A stretch of DNA of 64,000 bases from Cycloclasticus sp. (GTDB lineage: Bacteria; Pseudomonadota; Gammaproteobacteria; Methylococcales; Cycloclasticaceae). A program made the position numbers and the translations under genes. The notes under the pieces are model-generated. The model made no database searches. It had not been told where the DNA came from and saw only the letters and a program-made list of their open reading frames with translations. How positions within the stretch are numbered: the stretch's first letter is position 1; each line of letters starts with the position of its first letter. The DNA is taken from positions 1 through 64,000 of the forward strand of contig DUCS01000006.1 in assembly GCA_012959695.1 (NCBI GenBank). The letters are read 5' to 3'. Shown here piece by piece: positions 6,834 to 15,917 of this stretch.

Positions 6834-8774
6834 CTAAGTAAATGTCAGCTGTTGATAAAAATCTAAACTATCTGGGTTAGATAAAGCATCTTTGTTTTTA
6901 ACGACTTCACCATGAATTAGCTTCTTAATTGCTAATTCAACTTTTTTGCCACTTAACGTGTAGGGAATCGCTTTAGTTTGGATAATTAGAGCGGGTACAT
7001 GTCTTGGGCTACATTTGTCTCTAATGGCTTTTTTAATAGTGCTTTGTAAGTCGTCATTAAACACGGCATCATCATTTAACATAATAAACAAAATGATGCG
7101 TTCATCACCATCCCAGCGTTGGCCTACTGCAACCGAGTCTGAAATTTCAGGTAACGCTTCTACCACGCGATATAAATCGGCTGTACCTAAGCGTACGCCG
7201 CCTGGGTTTAGGGTGGCATCTGATCGGCCAAAGAAGCGTACGCCACCGTACTCATTGATATCAACATAATCGCCGTGGCACCATATGTTTGGGTACACGT
7301 CAAAATAGGCGTCGTGGTATTTTTTGCCGCCATCGTCATTTAAAAAATAAATAGGCATCACTGGGAATGCAGCGCTGCACGCCAACTCGCCTTTTTCACC
7401 AATGACAGCTTGGCCATTTTCATCCAGCGCTTCCATCTTCATCCCCAGCATGCAGCATTGTAATTCGCCACGGTAAACCGGCAACCAAGGCACACCACCC
7501 GCGAAACAGGACACGATATCGGTGCCACCAGAAATGGAAGCGAGCAATACATCTTCTTTCCAGTCACGGTAAACGTAATCAAAGCTTTTTTCTAACAAGG
7601 GAGAGCCTGTTGAAAGAATAGTTTCTAATGAAGGAAAGTCAGATAAGTCTTTAGGCGCTATACCCATGTTTTCCAGCGTATCGATATATTTAGCGCTGGT
7701 ACCAAAAATGTTGATGTTTAATTCATCAATCATCTTTAGCAAGATGCTTTTATCTGGTTTTAACGGGTTGCCGTCATACAGAACAATAGCACCGCCAGTC
7801 GCAAGGCCTGATACTAACCAGTTCCACATCATCCAACCACAGGTGGTGAAATAGAACAGCGTCTTATCACGGCTCATATCCGCATGCAACTTATGTTCTT
7901 TAAGGTGCTGAAGCAGCACGCCGCCAGCGCAATGCACGATACTCTTGGGTAAGCCAGTAGTGCCTGATGAATACATGATGTACAAAGGGTGATCGAACGG
8001 CAGTTGTTCGAAGACTAATGGCGTGGGTTCTTTGGCTAAAAAGTCATCCCAAAAGACGCCATTATTAATAGCCGCTAGTTCGGGCCTCTCAACATACTTT
8101 GCCACCACAACCGCTTCCACAGAGGGAAGGGATTCAATGATGGCATTCAATTTATCCAAGGTGTTGATATACTTGCCGCCATATAAATAGCCATCGGCAG
8201 CAATCACTACTTTGGGGTTAATTTGTTGAAAGCGATCCAGCACACCTTTAATACCAAAATCAGGTGAGGTGGATGACCATACCGCACCAATGCTGGCTGT
8301 CGCCAACATGGCAATAAGGGTTTCAGGAATATTAGGCATAAACGCAGCGACACGGTCGCCTTTGGTCAGGCCCATTTCACGTAAGCTGTGCGCTAGTTTT
8401 TCAACTTCGGTATAAAGTTCTGCATAGCTGAGCTGTGATTTAATTTGGTCTTCACCCCAAAAATGAACAGCGGTTCGGTCATCACGAAAACGCAGTAAAT
8501 TTTCTGCGAAGTTTAAACGCGAATCAGCAAACCAAGTAGCGCCTGGCATTTTATGAATATCGTCTACAACCGATGAATAAGGCGTAGAGTGAATAACGTC
8601 ATTGCTTTCCCAAATGTTTTGCCAGAACTCTGGAATATTGCCGATAGACCAATCGTACAATTCGCTGTAACTATTAAGGGAAAGGTCGTAGCGTTTGTTA
8701 ATAACTTGTGCAAATTGCCAAACTTGCGAATTCTCAATGCGAGATTGAGAAGGCGCCCAAAGTTGTTTATTCAT
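6834..8774 (-). CDS. aacS: Acetoacetyl-CoA synthetase
   Basis: An ATP-dependent ligase that turns free acetoacetate into acetoacetyl-CoA. It belongs to the ANL superfamily. Length (646 residues) and the long N-terminal acetoacetyl-CoA-synthetase region (WAPSQSRIENSQVWQFAQVIN) fit the family. The adenylation motif YSSGTTGLPKSIVH, the ISGGTDIVSCFAG motif and the C-terminal lysine region (YTLSGKKVELAIKK) are present. It starts two bases after the HMG-CoA lyase stop (TAATATG), so it is the last gene of the five-gene minus-strand operon. Both HMG-CoA lyase and an acetone-carboxylase-type enzyme can supply acetoacetate, which makes this the likely entry to central metabolism. Confidence 0.93.
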   Translation of the reverse strand: MNKQLWAPSQSRIENSQVWQFAQVINKRYDLSLNSYSELYDWSIGNIPEFWQNIWESNDVIHSTPYSSVVDDIHKMPGATWFADSRLNFAENLLRFRDDRTAVHFWGEDQIKSQLSYAELYTEVEKLAHSLREMGLTKGDRVAAFMPNIPETLIAMLATASIGAVWSSTSPDFGIKGVLDRFQQINPKVVIAADGYLYGGKYINTLDKLNAIIESLPSVEAVVVAKYVERPELAAINNGVFWDDFLAKEPTPLVFEQLPFDHPLYIMYSSGTTGLPKSIVHCAGGVLLQHLKEHKLHADMSRDKTLFYFTTCGWMMWNWLVSGLATGGAIVLYDGNPLKPDKSILLKMIDELNINIFGTSAKYIDTLENMGIAPKDLSDFPSLETILSTGSPLLEKSFDYVYRDWKEDVLLASISGGTDIVSCFAGGVPWLPVYRGELQCCMLGMKMEALDENGQAVIGEKGELACSAAFPVMPIYFLNDDGGKKYHDAYFDVYPNIWCHGDYVDINEYGGVRFFGRSDATLNPGGVRLGTADLYRVVEALPEISDSVAVGQRWDGDERIILFIMLNDDAVFNDDLQSTIKKAIRDKCSPRHVPALIIQTKAIPYTLSGKKVELAIKKLIHGEVVKNKDALSNPDSLDFYQQLTFT

Positions 8775-8775
8775 A

Positions 8776-9675
8776 TTAGTTTTTTAAAACGTTGCCGACA
8801 CGGCTATTATTAGCGATGCCGAGTTGTTGAGTAATGAATTGCCCTGCTTCGGCTAATTTTTCAAGATTAATGCCTGTCTCAATACCCATTCCATCGAGCA
8901 TATAGACCACATCTTCAGTTGAGACATTGCCCGATGCGCCTTTGGCATAAGGGCAACCACCTAATCCTGCAACCGATGAATCAATGGTTGCGACACCATA
9001 TTCTAAACAAGCCAGTAGGTTTGCAAGTGCTTGGCCGCGTGTGTCGTGAAAATGTAATGAAATTTGGTTTGCTGGTACGAGCTTAAGCACATCGTCAAGC
9101 ATCGCTTTTGCTTTGATGGGTGTGCCGATACCAATGGTGTCACCCAATGAAATTTCGTAGCAACCCATGTCGACCAAAGCTTTACTTAGACTGGCCACTT
9201 TTGTTGTGGCAATGTCGCCATCATAAGGACAACCTAGTACACAGGACACGTAACCACGTACACGCACATTTTGGGCAATGGCAGGCCGCATTAATTCTTC
9301 AATACGGTGCAATGATTCATCAATAGAACAGTTGGTGTTTTTTTGGGTGAAACTTTCAGAGGCCGCAGAGAAAACAGCAATTTCCTTAACACCACTGTCT
9401 AAAGCACGCTCCACACCTTTTAGGTTAGGTGTTAAAACGGAGTAGTTCGTTGAACTGTTTAAGTCGAGTAGGCTAAGGATGTCAGATGCATCCGCCATTT
9501 GCGGCACCCACTTAGGACTAACAAAACTAGCGACTTCAATATTTTTTACGCCGGCTTGCTCTAAGCGATGTATGAGTTCAATTTTATCGGCGGTGGATAC
9601 GTTTTGTTTGATGTTTTGCAAACCATCGCGAGGAGAGACGTCAATAATCCGGATTGATTCAGGGTAAGAGGGCAT
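8776..9675 (-). CDS. mvaB: Hydroxymethylglutaryl-CoA lyase
   Basis: Cleaves HMG-CoA to acetoacetate and acetyl-CoA; relatives also cut longer 3-hydroxy-3-alkylglutaryl-CoA in terpene breakdown. It is a TIM-barrel enzyme with the N-terminal DVSPRDGLQN motif, the metal-binding HFHDTRGQALAN and the signature VAGLGGCPYAKGASGN carrying the catalytic cysteine. I start it at the ATG placed one base after the upstream stop codon (TAATATG); an ATG seven codons earlier lies inside the CoA-transferase gene. As the lyase step it complements the carboxylase and hydratase genes found 40 kb away, which carry the same operator. Confidence 0.95.
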   Translation of the reverse strand: MPSYPESIRIIDVSPRDGLQNIKQNVSTADKIELIHRLEQAGVKNIEVASFVSPKWVPQMADASDILSLLDLNSSTNYSVLTPNLKGVERALDSGVKEIAVFSAASESFTQKNTNCSIDESLHRIEELMRPAIAQNVRVRGYVSCVLGCPYDGDIATTKVASLSKALVDMGCYEISLGDTIGIGTPIKAKAMLDDVLKLVPANQISLHFHDTRGQALANLLACLEYGVATIDSSVAGLGGCPYAKGASGNVSTEDVVYMLDGMGIETGINLEKLAEAGQFITQQLGIANNSRVGNVLKN

Positions 9676-9676
9676 A

Positions 9677-10870
9677 TTATTTTTTCGGTTTATCAAGTGT
9701 TACTTGCATCTGTTTGAAACGTTCAATTTCTTCTTCAGAATAGCCCGCAGCGGATAATATTTCAGCGTTATTTTCACCGTATTGTGGCGGTTTAAACTGT
9801 ATTTTGCCGGGCGTTCTTGATAATTTGATGGGAATGCCAGTTCCTCTGTATTCACCGTCTTGAACGACCATTTCACGTGCTATGGTTTGCGGATGTTGTA
9901 ATGCATCTTGAACGGTTTGAACAGAGCCAGCAGGGATGCCTTTTTCTAACAATTCTTGAGTGAGTGCTTTGCCGTCCATATCAACGAGCAAATCTTCAAG
10001 TATTTTGCGTAAGGCCGCTCTGTTACGTGCACGATCGGCATTGATTGCAAAACGTGGATCTGCTGCCATTTTTTCATTGCCTAGGGCTTTGCATAAACCA
10101 GCAAATTGTCGGTCGTTACCAATCGCCAAAAATAAGTAACCATTAGCAGTTGGAAGCAAGTCATAGGGTGTGATATTAGGGTGGGCACTGCCAGTTCTAT
10201 TTTGTGGCTTTCCATCTAAAAACCAATTGGCCGCATGAGGGTGAATAAGGCTAACAGCCGTGTCATATAAACTGACTTCAATGGATTGCCCTAACCCAGA
10301 GCTTTTACGTTCATGTAAGGCTAATAGAATTGCGATGACAGCGTTCATACCCGTCGTTAAATCAACAATCGGTACACCCATTCGAATAGGTGGGCGATCA
10401 GGATCACCATTAATACTCATTAATCCTGAGGTAGCCTGGGCAACAGCATCATACCCTGGGAAACCTGCATACGGGCCTGTGCTACCAAAACCTGTTACAC
10501 AACAGTGAATCAGTTTTGGGAATTTCTTTTGCAGCACATCTTTAAACCCGATACCCCATTTTTCAAGCGTACCGATTTTAAAGTTTTCAACTAAAATGTC
10601 TGCATCTTCCAGCAGTCTAAATAGAATCTCGTGCGCTTCCGTTTGGCGCATATCTAATGCGATGCACTTTTTATTACGATTTACACCATCATAATAGGCG
10701 CTGCCGCGTTCGTGATAAGGAGGACCCCAGCCACGTGTTTCATCGCCTGCCGGCGGTTCAACTTTAATAATTTGAGCACCATGGTCACCCAAAATTTGGG
10801 TGGATAATGGGCCGCCTAAAACACGTGATAAATCGACGACTTTAATGCCATCTAAAGAAGATTTAGTCAT
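9677..10870 (-). CDS. Family III CoA-transferase (CaiB/BaiF)
   Basis: Moves CoA between carboxylic acids by way of an enzyme-aspartyl intermediate. It is full length (397 residues), with the N-terminal GIKVVDLSRVLGGP, the VKVEPPAGDETRGWGPP nucleotide/CoA-binding stretch and the catalytic aspartate in VPIVDLTTG. The gene abuts its neighbours with no spacer on one side and a one-base gap on the other, so it is part of the operon with the thiolase-fold enzyme and HMG-CoA lyase. The acid it activates is unknown. Succinyl-CoA or acetyl-CoA is the usual donor in the family. Confidence 0.9.
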   Translation of the reverse strand: MTKSSLDGIKVVDLSRVLGGPLSTQILGDHGAQIIKVEPPAGDETRGWGPPYHERGSAYYDGVNRNKKCIALDMRQTEAHEILFRLLEDADILVENFKIGTLEKWGIGFKDVLQKKFPKLIHCCVTGFGSTGPYAGFPGYDAVAQATSGLMSINGDPDRPPIRMGVPIVDLTTGMNAVIAILLALHERKSSGLGQSIEVSLYDTAVSLIHPHAANWFLDGKPQNRTGSAHPNITPYDLLPTANGYLFLAIGNDRQFAGLCKALGNEKMAADPRFAINADRARNRAALRKILEDLLVDMDGKALTQELLEKGIPAGSVQTVQDALQHPQTIAREMVVQDGEYRGTGIPIKLSRTPGKIQFKPPQYGENNAEILSAAGYSEEEIERFKQMQVTLDKPKK

Positions 10871-12022
10871 TTATAAAACAGCCTCTGTGCCAAGAATTGT
10901 GGTTACTTGGCTTGATAGTACACCACCGTTACCGTTCACTAAAGCGACCTCGGGGTTTTTAACCTGACGAGCACCACATTCACCGCGTAATTGCTGAATA
11001 GCTTCGATAAGAATAAAAATGCCATACATGCCAGGATGCACACAAGACAGGCCGCCACCATTTGTGTTAACAGGAAGGCTACCACCTGGTGCAATGTTAC
11101 CGTCTGCTACGAACGCACCGCCTTCGCCTTTGGCACAAAAGCCAAGGTCTTCAAGGAATAGAATGGTGTTGATAGTAAACGCATCATAAAGTTCAACAAC
11201 GTCAACATCGTCCTTTGTTAGGCCGGCCATAGCAAAAGCGCGTTTGCCAGAATCTAGCGCTGCTGTGGTGGTTAAATCAGGCATTTGAGTGATTTGACGA
11301 TGCCAATGAGCAGTACCTGTGCCCAATAAATAAACGGGTTTATTCGGGAAGTCTTTAGCGCGTTCGCTAGAAACCATAATAACAGCGCCACCACCATCGG
11401 TGACTAAACAGCAATCTAATAAAGAGATAGGGTCGCTGATCATTCGTGAGTTAAGCACATCTTGCCGAGTTAACTCATCACGAGCAAACGCGGCTGGGTT
11501 TAACTGTGCCCATTTACGCGCAGCCACGGCCACATCAGCCATTTGCTCGCGGGTTGTGCCGTATTGATGCATATGCCGCGCTGCAGCCAAGGCGTATGAG
11601 CTAATCGGGTAACGTGGTTTATAGGGTGCTTCGTAAATTTGCTGTTCAGACATGGTGGCTAGTTTGCCACCGGCTGTGCGTTGGTTACTGCCATAACAAA
11701 TGAGTGCTACTTCGCACAAACCATTTTTTATGGCACTAGCAGCGTTTAATGTATGGGCAACAAAAGATGATCCACCGACCATACTGCCATCAGAAAAACG
11801 TGGCTTAATGCCTAAATATTCTGCCGTGCTTAGCGTGGGCATAAAGTGGTATGAAGACCCCGTAAATAGGCCGTCAACATCACTGAGTTTTAAGCCAGCA
11901 TCATCCAACGCGTTATGTGTTGCTTCAGCAAGAATATCCAATGGCATTCTGCCATGTGCTTCACCACAACCGGCTAAACCGGCACCAACAATGGCAGCAG
12001 AACCTCTTAATTCATGAGCCAT
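10871..12022 (-). CDS. Thiolase-fold SCP-x/Ltp2-like enzyme, probable aldolase
   Basis: It has the thiolase fold of the lipid-transfer-protein (SCP-x) subfamily, but the thiolase residues are altered. The nucleophilic cysteine position reads GGSSF with serine. The usual NEAF/HDCF histidine-type motif reads VELYDAFT with tyrosine. The GHPLGATG loop reads VHPGMYGIF, and the last CxG motif reads GNGGVLSS. These changes are typical of Ltp2-type proteins, which in steroid side-chain breakdown act with a DUF35 protein as retro-aldolases and not as thiolases. The DUF35 gene lies three bases upstream. I infer retro-aldol cleavage of a 3-hydroxyacyl-CoA; true thiolytic activity is unlikely without the cysteine. 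Confidence 0.85.
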   Translation of the reverse strand: MAHELRGSAAIVGAGLAGCGEAHGRMPLDILAEATHNALDDAGLKLSDVDGLFTGSSYHFMPTLSTAEYLGIKPRFSDGSMVGGSSFVAHTLNAASAIKNGLCEVALICYGSNQRTAGGKLATMSEQQIYEAPYKPRYPISSYALAAARHMHQYGTTREQMADVAVAARKWAQLNPAAFARDELTRQDVLNSRMISDPISLLDCCLVTDGGGAVIMVSSERAKDFPNKPVYLLGTGTAHWHRQITQMPDLTTTAALDSGKRAFAMAGLTKDDVDVVELYDAFTINTILFLEDLGFCAKGEGGAFVADGNIAPGGSLPVNTNGGGLSCVHPGMYGIFILIEAIQQLRGECGARQVKNPEVALVNGNGGVLSSQVTTILGTEAVL

Positions 12023-12025
12023 CGT

Positions 12026-12427
12026 TTAGCCCTCCTTATTGGGTGTAAAGACAACAAACGGTTCGTCGTCATCATTGTTAATTGAAGCGATTACCTGGTC
12101 ACCAATTTCCACTAGTTCAGAATCCACGCCTTCTACACGGCTCATCATGCGCGGGCCTTCTTCTAGAGTAACGAGGCAAACATTGTAATTACCACCACGC
12201 TCAGGTTTGCGGCGAATAGTGGTGGTTGAATAGACCTCACCCTTGCCCGATACCGTCTGCCATTCAAGTTCAAATTCACCACAATGCGGGCATACAACAC
12301 GAGGGAAGAAGTGAAGTTCATTGCAGCTTTTACATTTTGGAAGTGCAAAAATACCTTGTTTTAATCTGGAACGGTAGGCCTGATCTGGCCCTTCTTGTTC
12401 TATGGCTGACGCATCGTTTGAGGGCAT
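12026..12427 (-). CDS. DUF35 OB-fold protein with zinc ribbon
   Basis: A 133-residue acyl-CoA-binding partner of thiolase-fold enzymes. An N-terminal helix is followed by a rubredoxin-like zinc ribbon with two cysteine pairs (CKSC and CPHC, about residues 32-50) and then an OB-fold (about 55-130). In Ltp2-ChsH2 aldolases and archaeal HMG-CoA synthases the DUF35 subunit forms part of the substrate channel. It is the first gene of the minus-strand operon. The duplicated operator lies 77 to 109 bases upstream of its start. Confidence 0.9.
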   Translation of the reverse strand: MPSNDASAIEQEGPDQAYRSRLKQGIFALPKCKSCNELHFFPRVVCPHCGEFELEWQTVSGKGEVYSTTTIRRKPERGGNYNVCLVTLEEGPRMMSRVEGVDSELVEIGDQVIASINNDDDEPFVVFTPNKEG

Positions 12428-12503
12428 GTTTTCTCCTGTGAAGGTTTACAGTAATAGAAGTCTTCGAAAGATAAATGTAGTCGAACAAACTTCAATTTTA
12501 ATT

Positions 12504-12536
12504 TTAACGCTTGTGTTTAATTCTAACACTTGTTAT
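12504..12536. promoter_or_regulatory. Double operator of the catabolic regulon
   Basis: Two adjacent copies of the repeated site. 12504-12520 has core AAC-GCTT-GTG, and 12523-12536 reads CTAACACTTGTTAT. The second is identical, in inverse orientation, to the site at 25741-25754. It stands between the DUF35 operon (minus) and the thioesterase-BVMO operon (plus), closer to the former. Confidence 0.65.
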
Positions 12537-12809
12537 GTTTTCTAATCTACATTAATTGAAGACATAAATGACTAGTAAGCTACCATTTATTTGATGCCAT
12601 TTGATGATGCTTAAATTATGTCAGTTGCCAATAGAATATATGATTCTTCCAATGGGTATTGACCAAGCTGGTATGGATGGCATGGCGAAGGATATTCTAG
12701 ATTGATGGGAAAAGCACCGAGAACAAACGGATTAAAATTTTTAGCGTTGACATACTTTTTTTAAGTATAGTCAAATGAATATTAACTAACTAAATAGGCA
12801 GTACATTAC
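12537..12809. other. Intergenic stretch with a possible broken small frame
   Basis: No recognised gene. A plus-strand frame from 12604 encodes about 33 residues ending at a TGA (12703-12705), and the same frame continues ten more codons to a TAA at 12733-12735. This could be a gene remnant. Nearer the thioesterase start is a TTGACA (12747) followed by ATACTT/AAGTAT arms, possibly promoter or operator sequence, but the spacing to the nearest TATAGT is too short for a normal sigma-70 promoter. Confidence 0.2.
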
Positions 12810-13232
12810 ATGGCACGAATCATTATCATTTATCCAGAAACAACACTGTATACGCACGAATTATCCGTTCGGGTAAAAGACCTTAACATTGGCAACCATT
12901 TAGCTCACGATAGTGTTATCTCGTTATTGCATGAGGCGCGCGCTCAGTTTTTTGAAGCGAACAATATGTCCGAATTAGATGTGGAAGGTTACGGCATCAT
13001 CATGGCGGATATTGGTGTTAACTATAAAGCTGAAGCCTATTTTGGGCAGATGTTAGCGGTTGAGATAACACTGGGCGACTTTTCATCTAAGGGCTGCGAT
13101 ATGTATTATCGTATGTCTTGTAAAGAGACAGGAACGGTTGTTGCGATTGCTAAAACAGGCTTGGTATTTTTTGACTACGAAGCGAAAAAACCGGTCGCCG
13201 TTCCGCAGTCATTTTTAGATATTGTTAAATAA
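12810..13232 (+). CDS. Acyl-CoA thioesterase, hot-dog fold
   Basis: A 140-residue member of the 4-hydroxybenzoyl-CoA thioesterase (YbgC-like) superfamily. The N-terminal strand pair and central helix read VRVKDLNIGNHLAHDSVISLLHEARAQF; the usual YADTD catalytic aspartate region here is VKDLNIGNHLAHD. It likely hydrolyses an acyl-CoA, freeing CoA or trimming dead-end thioesters. It is the first gene of the plus-strand group leading into esterase and BVMO, 32 bases ahead of the esterase. Substrate unknown. Confidence 0.8.
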   Translation: MARIIIIYPETTLYTHELSVRVKDLNIGNHLAHDSVISLLHEARAQFFEANNMSELDVEGYGIIMADIGVNYKAEAYFGQMLAVEITLGDFSSKGCDMYYRMSCKETGTVVAIAKTGLVFFDYEAKKPVAVPQSFLDIVK

Positions 13233-13264
13233 AAAACAAATTTAATTTTTAAAAGGAAATAGAA

Positions 13265-14173
13265 ATGGCATCAATTGAATCTAACTTTTTGCGTGACCTA
13301 TACCAAAGTTGGACAGACCGAATGGTGGCTAACCCAAACATGACGCTTGATGATATGCGCGATGTATTTGATGAATGGGAAAAGCCTACGAAAGAGCCTG
13401 AAGGTGTCACCTACAAAAGTGATAACGTAGGAGGGGTTGATGTTATTTGGGCACTACCGGTAGATGCAGATGTTAACAAAGTATTGATATACACACATGG
13501 CGGAGGGTTTGTTGTTGGGTCGTCTTCCAGCCATCGAAAGTTAGCTGGGCATGTAGCAAAGGCATTGGGTGCAATTAGTGTGGTTTTGGATTACCGCTTA
13601 GCGCCAGAAGCACCTTTTCCTGCGCAAATTGATGATGCCGTATCGGTGTACAAAGCAATACTTTCTAGCGGTATTGAAGCGCACAACATTACGACAGTTG
13701 GTGATTCAGCCGGAGGGAATTTAGCTATTTCATCAGTACTAAAATTCCGCGAATTGGGCTTACCACTCCCGGGCAGTGTTATTGCTTTTTCACCTTGGCT
13801 AAATATGGAGTTAACCGGTTCCACACTCGATTCAAATGAAGCAACAGACGCTTTGGTAAAGCGCCCGGTTCTAGAAGCAATGTCGGGTATGTTTTTAGGT
13901 GAAAATGGTGCGGCTAATGACCCACTTGCAAACCCACTTCATGCGGATTTTTCTAATTATCCTCCGCTGTATATGAATGCGGGTAGTGATGAGACCTTGT
14001 TAGATGACTCAAGACGCCTGCATGCAATGGCCAGTGATGCCGGTGTTAATTCAACATTATCAGTAGTTGATGGCATGCAGCACGTGTTCCCATTCTTGGC
14101 CGGTCGCGCAGAAGAGGCTGATAACGAAATTAAAAAAATAGCCGCTTGGTATAAAGGCCAAAGTAGCAAATAA
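13265..14173 (+). CDS. Alpha/beta hydrolase, HSL family (ester or lactone hydrolase)
   Basis: A 302-residue hormone-sensitive-lipase-type (family IV) esterase. The oxyanion motif HGGG is at 78-81, the nucleophile S148 is in GDSAGGN, the acid is in GSDETLLDD and the histidine is in MQHVFPF. Its place directly before a Baeyer-Villiger monooxygenase matches ChnC-type caprolactone hydrolases and the esterases of acetone/methyl-ketone BVMO operons. The likely job is opening the lactone or ester made by the next enzyme. The start ATG has AAAGGAA upstream. Confidence 0.9.
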   Translation: MASIESNFLRDLYQSWTDRMVANPNMTLDDMRDVFDEWEKPTKEPEGVTYKSDNVGGVDVIWALPVDADVNKVLIYTHGGGFVVGSSSSHRKLAGHVAKALGAISVVLDYRLAPEAPFPAQIDDAVSVYKAILSSGIEAHNITTVGDSAGGNLAISSVLKFRELGLPLPGSVIAFSPWLNMELTGSTLDSNEATDALVKRPVLEAMSGMFLGENGAANDPLANPLHADFSNYPPLYMNAGSDETLLDDSRRLHAMASDAGVNSTLSVVDGMQHVFPFLAGRAEEADNEIKKIAAWYKGQSSK

Positions 14174-14197
14174 AATTTGAGATAGAGGGGAAGCAAG

Positions 14198-15892
14198 ATG
14201 GTAAAAAAAGATCAATCAATAACCCAAATGCCGGGCGCAGATTTTGATGCTGTCGTCGTTGGTGCTGGCTTTGGTGGTTTGTACATGACACACAAGCTAC
14301 GTGATCAGCTGGGTATGCACGTTCAATCTTACGATAATGCCTCTGATGTTGGCGGCACTTGGTATTGGAATCGCTACCCGGGTGCGCTGTCAGATACCGA
14401 AAGTTTTGTGTATTGTTTGTCCTTTGATAAAGACTTGCTCCAAGAATGGAATTGGAAAAACCGATATATCACTCAACCAGAGATTATGGAGTACTTAAAC
14501 CATTTTGCAGACCGTTTCGATATAAGAAAAAGTTATCAATTTGAGACTAAAGTAACGAAAGCCATTTTTAATGAACAAACCAATTTATGGGATGTTGAAA
14601 CCGACCAAGGAGATAAGGTAACAGCGCAACATTTAGTAACAGGGCTTGGGTTATTGTCCGCTGCGAATATACCAAAATTCAAGGATTATGACTTATTCAA
14701 AGGACAAACTTATCACACAGGCGCTTGGCCTCGTGATGGTGTTGATTTCACGGGTAAGCGAGTTGGTGTTATTGGAACGGGATCAACAGGGCAACAGTTT
14801 ATTACTGCCGTTGCGCCGGAAGCAGGGCATTTAACAGTTTTTCAACGTTCGCCTCAATACTCTGTTCCCGTTAGGAATCGCCCGCTAGCGGAGGAAGAGT
14901 TAAACCAAATAAAAGAAACCTACGATGAACGATGGGCGCAAGTCTTTAGTTCGGGTGTTGCATTTGGATTTGAAGAAAGCACCACGCCATGTGCCGACCT
15001 TTCAGAAGAAGAAACCGACAAAGTGTTTGAAGCAGCATGGGAAAACGGCGGTGGTTTCCGCTATATGTTTGAAACTTTCAGTGACATTGCTCTGGACCCA
15101 ATAGCAAATGAGAAAGCGGCGGCTTTTGTACGCAAGAAAATTGCTGAAACAGTGACAGACCCTGAGATGGCGGCGAAACTCACGCCGCATGACTTATATG
15201 CGAAAAGACCCTTATGTAATGCCGGTTATTACGAAACATTCAACCGTAATAATGTGGCATTAGTTGATGTAAAAGCAGACCCGATTGCAGAATTTACACA
15301 AACCGGTATTCGTACGGAAAGTGGCGAAGAACATGAACTGGATATTTTAATCTTTGCAACAGGGTTTGATGCCGTTGATGGCAGCTATACACGCATGGAT
15401 ATTCGTGGCCGAGGTGGCGTTCAAATTAAAGATAAATGGTCCGATGGGCCAACCAGTTACCTAGGCATAGCCAATGCAGGCTTCCCCAATATGCACATGA
15501 TTCTTGGCCCTAACGGCCCATTCACGAACTTACCTCCAAGCATTGAAACGCAGGTTGACTGGATTTCCGATCTTATTGAACATCTGCGGAAAACAGACCA
15601 AGCGGTTGTTGAAGCCAATCAAGATGCTGAAGATTCTTGGGGTGCTACCTGTTCAGAAATTGCCAATATGACGTTATTTTCTAAAGCAGAATCGTGGATT
15701 TTCGGTGCCAACATTCCCGGGAAAGCGCATGCGGTTATGTTTTACCTTGGTGGTCTAGGCAATTACAGAAATGTATTAGCTGAAGAAGTTAGCGACGGGT
15801 ATAAAAACTTTAGCTTTAAAAAGAAACCAGCTGAACTAGCAAATAAACCACGCGGTTTGTTTAGCAAAATAGCCAATTTTTTCGGTTTATAA
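14198..15892 (+). CDS. Baeyer-Villiger monooxygenase, type I
   Basis: An FAD- and NADPH-dependent enzyme that inserts oxygen next to a ketone carbonyl, giving an ester or lactone. Two Rossmann motifs (G22-A-G24-F-G-G27 and the GTGSTG motif at 193-198) flank the BVMO fingerprint FKGQTYHTGAWP at 167-178, which fits FxGxxxHxxxW(P/D) exactly. Length (564) is close to cyclohexanone monooxygenase, with a short C-terminal extension. It lies in a tight operon between an esterase and aldehyde and alcohol dehydrogenases, the gene content of the chn pathway. A cyclic ketone is therefore the favoured substrate, though linear or aryl ketones cannot be excluded. Confidence 0.94.
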   Translation: MVKKDQSITQMPGADFDAVVVGAGFGGLYMTHKLRDQLGMHVQSYDNASDVGGTWYWNRYPGALSDTESFVYCLSFDKDLLQEWNWKNRYITQPEIMEYLNHFADRFDIRKSYQFETKVTKAIFNEQTNLWDVETDQGDKVTAQHLVTGLGLLSAANIPKFKDYDLFKGQTYHTGAWPRDGVDFTGKRVGVIGTGSTGQQFITAVAPEAGHLTVFQRSPQYSVPVRNRPLAEEELNQIKETYDERWAQVFSSGVAFGFEESTTPCADLSEEETDKVFEAAWENGGGFRYMFETFSDIALDPIANEKAAAFVRKKIAETVTDPEMAAKLTPHDLYAKRPLCNAGYYETFNRNNVALVDVKADPIAEFTQTGIRTESGEEHELDILIFATGFDAVDGSYTRMDIRGRGGVQIKDKWSDGPTSYLGIANAGFPNMHMILGPNGPFTNLPPSIETQVDWISDLIEHLRKTDQAVVEANQDAEDSWGATCSEIANMTLFSKAESWIFGANIPGKAHAVMFYLGGLGNYRNVLAEEVSDGYKNFSFKKKPAELANKPRGLFSKIANFFGL

Positions 15893-15917
15893 ATAACCTA
15901 TTTTAAAAGAGATAATT

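Noticed and set aside
10871-12022. Ordinary acetyl-CoA acetyltransferase
   Set aside because: Both thiolase cysteines are absent and the active-site loops are of the Ltp2 type.
12747-12771. Sigma-70 promoter TTGACA...TATAGT before the thioesterase
   Set aside because: The spacer is 13 bases, too short for a normal promoter; the inverted arms may matter instead.
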